Shown piece by piece: positions 43,597-50,251 of a DNA stretch of 64,000 nucleotides (position 1 is the stretch's first letter; every line of letters starts with the position of its first letter). Below the pieces are notes generated by a model. The model did not search any database. It saw only the letters and a list, made by a program, of their open reading frames with translations, and was not told the DNA's origin. Source of the stretch: Embleya scabrispora DSM 41855 (lineage in GTDB: Bacteria > Actinomycetota > Actinomycetes > Streptomycetales > Streptomycetaceae); the NCBI RefSeq assembly GCF_000372745.1, contig NZ_KB889629.1, positions 17,313 to 81,312 of the forward strand. The letters are read 5' to 3'. The position numbers and the translations under genes are program-made.

Positions 43597-45267
43597 TCAC
43601 GCCTCGTCCCGGACGCCGTAGCCGTCCAGGCGGTGCTCCCAGTAGGTGAGGTCGTCCCAGACCTCGATGACCAGCTCGTGATTGGGGCCCAGCACCCGGA
43701 TCACGTCAGGGACCAGCGCACGCAGGTGCAGCACCGCGCCGACGAAGTTGCCCGCCTGGCCGTCCCAGCGGGCCCGCTCGCGGCGGACCCGCAGGGTCTC
43801 CAGGTGGTCGGTGCCCAGCACGTGGACCTGGTCCGGGAGCAGGTTCTTCAGCAACTGCGCCGCGTCGGCCGGCCGGCCCGCCTCCCCGGTCCAGTGCGCC
43901 AGCGCCCGGCGAGCGCGCAGCGTGTCCGGGGACAGCGCTCCGCGCAACCGCCCGCCGTCGGAGATCACCCCGCGCAGCAGTGTGATCGCCGCGAGCGGAT
44001 CCCCGTCCTTGCCCAGCCGCGCGGCCAACTGCTCGCGCAGCAGCAGCGTATCCGGGTGGTCCACGCCGAACTCGCGCATCCGTTGCCCGAGTTCGGCCCG
44101 CAACACCTGGAGCGAATCGCTCGCGCGGGCCGGGCGCGGCTCGGCCGTGTCCAGCACCAGCCGGACCGGCTGGTCCTGGGTCGGCTGCGCATCCACCGGT
44201 GCGACCGGGTCCGAGGCCAACATCCCCCACGGCTGCGGCGCGAGGTTGCGCGGCGGTACGACCGACAACTCCAACAGTCGATCGCGCACCTCCGCCGCGC
44301 TCGCCGGCCGGTTCTCCGGTCGTTTGGCGAGCAGCGCGAGCACGAGCGCGGCCAAATCCTCGGGCACCTCCAGCCGGGTATTACGCACCGACTCGGGTGG
44401 GCGTTGCAGATGGGCGGTCATCATCGAATGCGGACGGTCCAGGCCGAACGGCGGCGCACCGGTCAGCAGTTCGTGCAGCACGCAGCCCACGCTGTACAGG
44501 TCGGCGCGGCCGTCGATGCGACCGCCGAGGATCTGCTCGGGCGACATGTAGGCGGGCGTGCCGATCATGCTGCCGGGCATCGTGATGCCCGCGCGTGAGG
44601 ACACCTTCTCCATGTAGCGCGCTATGCCGAAGTCGAGCACCTTGACCACCCCGCGCGAGGTCACCATCACGTTCGCGGGCTTGATGTCGCGATGCAGTAC
44701 GCCGCCCGAGTGCGCGACGTCCAGGCCGTCGCACAGCTGAATCGCCCAGCCGACCACATGTCCCAGCGGCAGCCACGCGCCGTCCGCGACGAGCTGGGCC
44801 AGCGAACGACCCGTGATCAGCTCCATCGCCAGGTACATGACCTTGCCGTCGGTCCGGCGCAGGTCACCCGGTCCCGGGCCGAGCGCGGAGGTGATCTGCG
44901 CGTCGTGCACCGTCTCGGCCTCGTGGGTGAACACCCGGGTCGCGGGATCGAGTCGCCCGGGACCGAGCCGTTCCGGTTCGGACTGCTCCGGCTCGGTCGT
45001 CCCGGGACCGGTCCGGTGCTCCACGACCTCCTTCCGGCCCTGGTCGTGCACGACGATGATGTTCGGCGAGGACAGCCCGCCGACGATGATCGCCTCGCGG
45101 CCGAATCGGTCCACGCTGTTGTTGGACGCTCCGAACGACTCCTTGAGCACCTTGACCGCGACGAACCGTTGCATCTTCTGGTCCCAGGCCCGCCACACGG
45201 TCGCGTTGCCGCCCGAGCCCAGCCTCTTGTCCAGCCGATATCGGCTGCCAAGCCACAACTGAGCCAC
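43597..45267 (-). CDS. Serine/threonine protein kinase with C-terminal 42-residue repeats
   Basis: 556 residues from a GTG at 45267, chosen for GGGGAGG 8 nt upstream; an ATG at 45345 has no good ribosome site. The Hanks kinase domain has LGSGGNATVW, AVKVLK, HRDIKPANV, DFG and GTPAYMSPEQ. A Glu/Pro/Thr-rich insertion of about 60 residues lies between the N-lobe strand IIVVHDQGRK and VMYLAMELI. There is no transmembrane segment. The C-terminal about 150 residues contain three TPR_10-like repeats (GVDHPDTLLLREQLA, LSPDTLRARRALAHWTGEAG, LGTDHLETLRVRRERARWDG). Similar repeats fill the gene at 63278. It is convergent with the acyl-CoA ligase gene (16 bp). Confidence 0.92.
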   Translation of the reverse strand: MAQLWLGSRYRLDKRLGSGGNATVWRAWDQKMQRFVAVKVLKESFGASNNSVDRFGREAIIVGGLSSPNIIVVHDQGRKEVVEHRTGPGTTEPEQSEPERLGPGRLDPATRVFTHEAETVHDAQITSALGPGPGDLRRTDGKVMYLAMELITGRSLAQLVADGAWLPLGHVVGWAIQLCDGLDVAHSGGVLHRDIKPANVMVTSRGVVKVLDFGIARYMEKVSSRAGITMPGSMIGTPAYMSPEQILGGRIDGRADLYSVGCVLHELLTGAPPFGLDRPHSMMTAHLQRPPESVRNTRLEVPEDLAALVLALLAKRPENRPASAAEVRDRLLELSVVPPRNLAPQPWGMLASDPVAPVDAQPTQDQPVRLVLDTAEPRPARASDSLQVLRAELGQRMREFGVDHPDTLLLREQLAARLGKDGDPLAAITLLRGVISDGGRLRGALSPDTLRARRALAHWTGEAGRPADAAQLLKNLLPDQVHVLGTDHLETLRVRRERARWDGQAGNFVGAVLHLRALVPDVIRVLGPNHELVIEVWDDLTYWEHRLDGYGVRDEA

Positions 45268-45430
45268 CGCAAACGCCTCCCCGTACGCGCCGTATGGATG
45301 TGATTCTTTCGTAGCAGCGTGCGTGCGGGGAACGGTATGCGACATCACCACCCGGACACGGATCGGGTCGGCCTCAAGGGGTGGCGGCGACCCTCGATCA
45401 TCCGGGGTGACGGCCGCTACGGTCGAGACC

Positions 45431-46594
45431 ATGACCGAGATCGTCATTGTGAACTCGCCCGACGAGCCGCCGAAGACGTGGGACGCGAGTGTCTTCCTGG
45501 CCGGCCCCACACCCCGCGCGGCGCGTGTGGGCTCCTGGCGTCCGGCGGCGCTGAAGCTGCTCCGGGAGCGGTGGTGCGGGCCGGGTCGCCTGGTGGTGTT
45601 CGTGCCCGAGCCCGGCGATGGACAGTCGTGGCCCACCCATCAGGTGCAGCGGGACTGGGAGTTGCGCAACCTGGACCGCAGCGACCGGGTGCTCTTCTGG
45701 ATCCCGCGCGATCTGCGCGATCTGCCCGGACTGACCACCAACGACGAGTGGGGCTGGCTCAAGGATTCGGGCCGCGCGGTGCTGGGCACCCCGCCGGACG
45801 CACCGCAGGTGCGCTATCAGCGGGCCTATGCGCTCGGCCACGACGTGCCGGTACGCGACACGCTGCCCGCGACGGTCGACACCGTGCTGGACGCGCTCGG
45901 GGCCGGGGCGTCGCGCACGGACGGCGAGCGGGACATCCCGCTGAACGTATGGCTGACCCGGGCCTTTCAAGATTGGTACGCGGCCCAGCGGACAGCGGGC
46001 AACACGCTGCTGGGCGGTCGGATCGCGTGGGTGTGGCGCCGGGGCGCGGCCACCTGGTTGTGGGCGGCGCACGTGCGGGTCGCGATCGCCGCCGAGGGCG
46101 GTCGGGTCAAGGACGACGAGGTGGTGCTCGGCCGGCCGGACGTGAGCGCGGTGGTGCTCTACCGGCGCGCCGAGCCGCTCGAGGAGAGCACCGTGGTGCT
46201 GGTGCGCGAGTTCCGCTCGGCGGCGCGTACCCGGGACGGCTTCGTGCACGAACTGCCGGGCGGGAGCGGGCACACGGCGGCGGACGGATGTACCGAGGTC
46301 GGCCAGGAGACGGGTCTGGCGTTGGCGCCGGAGCGGCTGCGCGCGCACGGCTCGCGGCAACTCGCGGGCACCCTGACGGCGCATCACGCGCACGTGTACT
46401 CGGCCGAACTGACCGAGGCGGAACTGGCCGTACTACGCAGCGACCCCGGCCCACATGGTGTGGCCGGGGACGGGGAACGCACTGACGTCGAGATCACGAC
46501 GTACGGCGAACTGCTGCGGTGCGAGCGCGTCGACTGGTCGACGCTGGGGATGCTGGCGGCGGCTCTGGCAGGCGCCGCCGAGGATCAGCGGTAG
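45431..46594 (+). CDS. Nucleoside 2-deoxyribosyltransferase-like domain fused to a Nudix domain
   Basis: 387 residues from the ATG at 45431; no clear Shine-Dalgarno precedes it. Residues 1-150 resemble nucleoside deoxyribosyltransferases (SVFLAGPTPRA, WELRNLDRSDRVLFWIPRDL). Residues 160-235 are a small helical region (GERDIPLNVWLTRAFQDWYA), and residues 250-380 are a Nudix fold. The Nudix box reads ELPGG then AADGCTEVGQETGLAL: the REUxEE core is TEVGQE, so the Arg and one of three metal-binding Glu are changed. A nucleotide-derivative glycosidase/hydrolase role is plausible, but the Nudix part may be a sensor. Confidence 0.82.
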   Translation: MTEIVIVNSPDEPPKTWDASVFLAGPTPRAARVGSWRPAALKLLRERWCGPGRLVVFVPEPGDGQSWPTHQVQRDWELRNLDRSDRVLFWIPRDLRDLPGLTTNDEWGWLKDSGRAVLGTPPDAPQVRYQRAYALGHDVPVRDTLPATVDTVLDALGAGASRTDGERDIPLNVWLTRAFQDWYAAQRTAGNTLLGGRIAWVWRRGAATWLWAAHVRVAIAAEGGRVKDDEVVLGRPDVSAVVLYRRAEPLEESTVVLVREFRSAARTRDGFVHELPGGSGHTAADGCTEVGQETGLALAPERLRAHGSRQLAGTLTAHHAHVYSAELTEAELAVLRSDPGPHGVAGDGERTDVEITTYGELLRCERVDWSTLGMLAAALAGAAEDQR

Positions 46595-46791
46595 TTGCCC
46601 AGACCGGTGCAGGGGGCGTGCCGCTCGACCAGGCAGACGGTGTCGTCGATGGTCATCAGCCGGCCGCCGACGATCTCCGGGGTGCGAAACGCCGGGGTCT
46701 GCACGGTGACGAGCGGGCGCGGGCTGAGTGCCGCGACGTACGGCTCGCCACAACGGGTGCACATGGCGGGGGCGGTGAGGGTCTTCAGCAT
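46585..46791 (-). CDS. Small CTRC-motif protein of unknown function
   Basis: 68 residues from the ATG at 46791, with GGAGGA 5 nt upstream. It overlaps the end of the Nudix-fusion gene by 10 nt on the other strand. The centre is CTRCGEPYVAAL, followed by a VERHAPC stretch. The same CTRCxEPYxAxL and (I/V)VERHxxCPL elements occur in the protein at 47235-47783, so the two are paralogues and may bind a metal through two Cys pairs. Role unknown. Confidence 0.75.
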   Translation of the reverse strand: MLKTLTAPAMCTRCGEPYVAALSPRPLVTVQTPAFRTPEIVGGRLMTIDDTVCLVERHAPCTGLGNYR

Positions 46792-46922
46792 GGCGTTCCT
46801 CCGTGACTGGTGACGTTAACCTTCCGTTCACCTTCGGTTCGGTCTCCAGTTTCCTTCTTGTATGAGGAAATGTCAACTCTGTTGGCCTACGGAGGTGGCC
46901 GCCCATATGGCATCCTGACAGT

Positions 46923-47165
46923 GTGGATCACGAGGATGTCGACCGGGGACACCCCGATTCCGCCGGAGAGGGCCTGGTCAGGGCCGCGAAGGCGTATCGG
47001 AGGACCGAGAAGGCGCACGAAGAGGCGCGTCAAGAACTCAAACGGGCGGCGGTGCGGGCGATCGCCGCAGGGGTCAAACAGTCCGAGGTGGTCAAGGTGA
47101 CCGGATGGACACGTGAGTACCTGCGCCGACTGAAGAAGGACAAGAAGGCTCACGGCGACGACTGA
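46923..47165 (+). CDS. Small helix-turn-helix-like protein
   Basis: 80 residues from a GTG at 46923 (a GTG at 46921 is out of frame). The sequence is charged and helical, with AIAAGVKQSEVVKVTGWTREYLRRLKKDKK resembling a DNA-binding helix-turn-helix. No Shine-Dalgarno lies just upstream, and CATATG (46904-46909) is a possible -10, so the mRNA may be leaderless. A CCATATGG palindrome is at 46903-46910. It is divergent from the 68-residue CTRC protein gene and followed by the larger CTRC paralogue, which makes a small regulatory locus likely. Confidence 0.7.
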   Translation: MDHEDVDRGHPDSAGEGLVRAAKAYRRTEKAHEEARQELKRAAVRAIAAGVKQSEVVKVTGWTREYLRRLKKDKKAHGDD

Positions 47166-47234
47166 GGCCGGGCCCCCTCGGGGGTCCGGCCTCGGTCGTG
47201 TGCGCCCGGCGTGCCCGGACGGGCGCGCCGGGAC

Positions 47235-47783
47235 TCAGGCGTTGTCCAGGTCGTCCAGGTTCTCGAACTCGGACAGGTCGGACAGGCCGGGCACGTCCTG
47301 GAGCGGGCACAGCACGTGCCGCTCGACGATGTAGGTCGTGCCGGCCGCGTTGAACACGTGGCCCGACACGGGTGCGTCGATGCGCGAGAGGTAGCGTCGC
47401 TGGGTGGGAATCAGCTGGGCGATGTAGGGCTCGTTGCAGCGGGTGCAAGTGGCCGGGGTCGCGGTCGGCGAGGCCGAGGCGTAGCGGTCGAGCGCGTGTA
47501 CGAGCCGGTCGGCCAGGTGCGCGGCGGTGCGCTGGGTGGTGGCGACCCGGGTCGGGTCACCCGCCTCGCGGGACTCGGCGCACGCCCGCATCGCGTCGCC
47601 GATGCGGCGCAGGGCGACCTTGTGGAACGGCGGCGCCTCGCTCGCGAGCGCATCCGCGCGGTCGGCGATCGAACCGGCGGAGCCGGCGAAGGCTGGGTGC
47701 CGCTGGGCGCCGTCGGCGCCGAGGGCCGAGACATCGGCGGCAAGGCCGCGCAGCGCGGCCACGTGCTCGGGCGTCAAGGTCAT
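47235..47783 (-). CDS. CTRC-motif protein, larger paralogue
   Basis: 182 residues from the ATG at 47783 (AAGGA 10 nt upstream). Residues 1-115 are an Ala-rich helical domain (HVAALRGLAADVSAL ... ALRRIGDAMRACAESREAG). Residues 116-182 match the small paralogue at 46585: CTRCNEPYIAQL, then TTYIVERHVLCPLQDVPGL. The helical domain may provide dimerisation, the Cys-containing part metal or partner binding. No family name is recognised. Confidence 0.75.
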   Translation of the reverse strand: MTLTPEHVAALRGLAADVSALGADGAQRHPAFAGSAGSIADRADALASEAPPFHKVALRRIGDAMRACAESREAGDPTRVATTQRTAAHLADRLVHALDRYASASPTATPATCTRCNEPYIAQLIPTQRRYLSRIDAPVSGHVFNAAGTTYIVERHVLCPLQDVPGLSDLSEFENLDDLDNA

Positions 47784-48142
47784 GGTGTGCCGTTCCTTTC
47801 TGCCGTCCGACGGGAGGCAACCCGTCCATAGTGAACAGATTCGCTCAATAAACGCCATGGAATGTGATGATCAGCACGTTGGTGCCCGGTTTGTTCGTGT
47901 TTGTCGAGCGGTAGACCCGTTCGATGCCCACGGTCGGGCGCACCACGCGGCCCAGGCGGCCGCACCCGGCGATCAGCGGCCGGATGGGTGACGCCGGGTG
48001 CCCTTGCGATGCCGGAGGGATGCCCCTCTGCGTCGTAACGGTCGCGGCGACGTAACCGTTGCGCAATGGCAGAAAAGACCCCCTTGTGACCGGCGGAGCC
48101 GGGGGAGGAGAGTCTCGACCAACATCGTTTTAGGGGGAAAGC
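47784..48142. other. Intergenic region between the CTRC protein and a lipoprotein gene
   Basis: 359 bp. Its left part is locally AT-richer and must hold the promoter of the CTRC gene; the right part that of the lipoprotein. AACGGT (48037-48042) and ACCGTT (48055-48060) form an inverted repeat with a 12-bp spacer. A 73-codon TTG-initiated frame on the minus strand (47845-48066) has no supporting evidence. Confidence 0.45.
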
Positions 48143-48622
48143 ATGCGCACCATCAAAGTTGGCCTGGTTGCGGTGATTTTGGCCTGCGCCGTCGGGGCCT
48201 GCGGGAGTGACGGGGACGGCGGATTCGGTGGGCTCGGGGCCCCGAAGACCACCGGCGCGAGCGGGGACGCCACGCCGACGGGGAAGACCCCGACGAGTCG
48301 GGCCACCGATGACGACACGCCGGCGCCGCCCACCAGCACCCGCCCGACCCCCTCGCGCCCGCGCACCACGGCGCCGGCCACGCCGACCTCGACCGGTGCG
48401 GGCGGGGGAGGCAACGACTGGAGTTCGCTCTACTCGACGAACTTCCTCAACGGCTGCCTGAGCACGTCCAACAACAACACGCGGTACTGCCAGTGCGCGC
48501 TGACCGAACTCCAGGGCAAGTACAGCCAGGCCCAGATGAACGCGTTCGACCAGGAGTACGCGCGGACCAACAAGCTGCCGTCCGAGTTGCAGACCACCGT
48601 GCAGAAGTGCCTGAACCGCTGA
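48143..48622 (+). CDS. Small secreted lipoprotein with conserved Cys-containing C-terminal domain
   Basis: 159 residues from the ATG at 48143, preceded by AGGGGGAA. A signal peptide with lipobox-like AVGAC is followed by a Thr/Pro-rich disordered linker (about residues 25-90) and a folded C-terminal domain with four Cys (FLNGCLSTSNNNTRYCQCALTELQGKYSQ and QKCLNR). This domain is seen in several actinobacterial exported proteins of unknown function. It is probably membrane-anchored on the outside. Confidence 0.82.
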   Translation: MRTIKVGLVAVILACAVGACGSDGDGGFGGLGAPKTTGASGDATPTGKTPTSRATDDDTPAPPTSTRPTPSRPRTTAPATPTSTGAGGGGNDWSSLYSTNFLNGCLSTSNNNTRYCQCALTELQGKYSQAQMNAFDQEYARTNKLPSELQTTVQKCLNR

Positions 48623-48733
48623 GCACGCCGAAGAACGGTCCGGCCGTGCGGGGGCACGGCCGACCAGGGTGAGCCGGCGCGGCACCAGCCGTCCCGCCGC
48701 CGCGACCGATGCGGCCGGCGGGACGGCCCGCGT

Positions 48734-49633
48734 TCAGCGCGCGATCGCGTCGATCAGCGCCCGGGCGCCGCGGGCGAGCAGTTCGCCGGCCACGGCGACG
48801 CCGAGCTTCTCCGGCTCGGCGCCGCGGTCGGTGGCCTCCAGCAGGTCCGCGCCGTCGGGGGAGAACACCGCCGCGTGCAGGGTCAGGCCACTCTCGCCGC
48901 CCGTGCAGTAGGCGGCGATCGGGCTGTGGCAGTGGCCGCGCAGCTCGCGCAGCAGGGCACGCTCGGCCTCGACGCAGGCCCGGGTGCGCGCGTCGTCCAG
49001 GGCCCGCGCGGCGGCCAGGGCGGGCGCGTCGTCGCTTCGGCACTGTAGGGCCAGCACGCCCGCGCCGACCGCGGGCAACATCTGACTCGTGGTCAGGATC
49101 TGGGTGATGCGCAGCCCCGCACCGATTCGCTCGAGGCCCGCGACGGCCAGGATCAGGGCGTCGTACTCGCCCGCGTCCAGCTTGGCCAGCCGGGTGTTCG
49201 CCGAGCCGCGGACCGGCACCGGGGTCAGTCGAGGGTGGCCGCGCCGCAGTTGCGCCGCGCGCCGGACCGAACTGGTGCCCACCCGGGCGCCCGGCGGCAG
49301 ATCGGCGAGCCGCGCGCCGACCACGCAGTCGTGCACGTCGTCCCGGGGCAGATAGGCGGCCACGGTAAGCCCGTCGGGCAGCGGCACGTCGCCGGGCATG
49401 TCCTTGAGGCAGTGCACGACCAGGTCCACCTCCCCGTCGAGCTGCGCGCGGTCGAGTTCCTTGACGAACGCGCCCTTGCCGCCGAGTTCGGCGAGGCTGC
49501 CGCCCCAGCGGTCGCCGCTGGTGGACATCGGGACGACGACGGGTTCGTGCGGATGTCTCGGCAACAGGGAGGCGACGAGCCGAGCCTGGGCGAGGGCCAT
49601 GGGGGAGGACCGGGTACCGATGCGGAGCTGCAT
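48734..49633 (-). CDS. hemC: Hydroxymethylbilane synthase (porphobilinogen deaminase)
   Basis: 299 residues from the ATG at 49633. Motifs: IGTRSSPMALAQA, KGAFVKELDRAQL, DLVVHCLKDMP, VGTSSVRRAAQL, RGSANTRLAKLD, and RELRGHCHSPIAAYC with the Cys that carries the dipyrromethane cofactor. It condenses four porphobilinogen molecules in tetrapyrrole synthesis. In Streptomyces the main hemC sits beside hemA and hemD; here it stands alone between secreted-protein genes, so it may be a second copy. Confidence 0.9.
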   Translation of the reverse strand: MQLRIGTRSSPMALAQARLVASLLPRHPHEPVVVPMSTSGDRWGGSLAELGGKGAFVKELDRAQLDGEVDLVVHCLKDMPGDVPLPDGLTVAAYLPRDDVHDCVVGARLADLPPGARVGTSSVRRAAQLRRGHPRLTPVPVRGSANTRLAKLDAGEYDALILAVAGLERIGAGLRITQILTTSQMLPAVGAGVLALQCRSDDAPALAAARALDDARTRACVEAERALLRELRGHCHSPIAAYCTGGESGLTLHAAVFSPDGADLLEATDRGAEPEKLGVAVAGELLARGARALIDAIAR

Positions 49634-49849
49634 GGCCGACACGCTAAGGCTGTGGCGCGCCCGGCACCGCATTTTGCCCGGACCCGATCCCCCGAAGGTG
49701 GGACGCGCACCCGCGCACCCGCCGGGACGAGCCCTGCGGCCCCTCCATTCGGCGCAATCCTCGTGTCCTTCGGGTGCTCTGCCGCGTTGGCGAGTCGCGC
49801 CATCCTCGGCGATCCGAGACCGTCCGCATCGAGACAAGGAACCGTTCCC

Positions 49850-50053
49850 ATGCAGCGCATCGTCCGCGGCCTTCTGGTCAGTACGGCCGTCATCGCGACG
49901 CCCGTCGTCGGCGCGACCGTGGCGATCGCCGCACCGGCCGGCAGCGATACGCGCACCGTGCGGGCCGACCCGATCGACACGGTGGGCGGCGTCTGCGGCA
50001 ACGGGGCGGACGCACCGGGCTTCGTCAACCCGGCCTTCGGCCAACGCTGCTGA
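49850..50053 (+). CDS. Small secreted peptide
   Basis: 67 residues from the ATG at 49850 with AAGGA 9 nt upstream. A Sec signal peptide (RIVRGLLVSTAVIATPVVGA, cleavage likely after ATVAIAA) leaves a mature peptide of about 40 residues with two Cys (GGVCGNG ... FGQRC), which could form a disulphide. No family is recognised. Confidence 0.65.
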   Translation: MQRIVRGLLVSTAVIATPVVGATVAIAAPAGSDTRTVRADPIDTVGGVCGNGADAPGFVNPAFGQRC

Positions 50054-50123
50054 CGCTCGACCGGCAGGCCGCGCGGCGCCGATCCGGCTCACCCCGAGGC
50101 GCCCGCGGGCACACCCGCGCAAA

Positions 50124-50168
50124 CGGCCGCATCGGGCGGGGCCGTGACTCCCCGGCCCGATGCGGCCG
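50124..50168. terminator. Hairpin between the secreted peptide and GH3 genes
   Basis: 14-bp stem CGGCCGCATCGGGC (50124-50137) with 50155-50168, and an inner GGGG/CCCC pairing in the loop. It is placed between convergent genes. Confidence 0.7.
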
Positions 50169-50251
50169 TGTTCCGGTGGCGCGCGCCGTCCCGGCCGCAC
50201 CGGTGCGGAGCCGGGCCGAGGGGGCGGCACCTCGGCCCGGAAACCGCGGTC

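Noticed and set aside
47845-48066. 73-residue TTG-initiated minus-strand frame
   Set aside because: Weak start codon, no ribosome site, no resemblance; kept only as a note in the intergenic entry.
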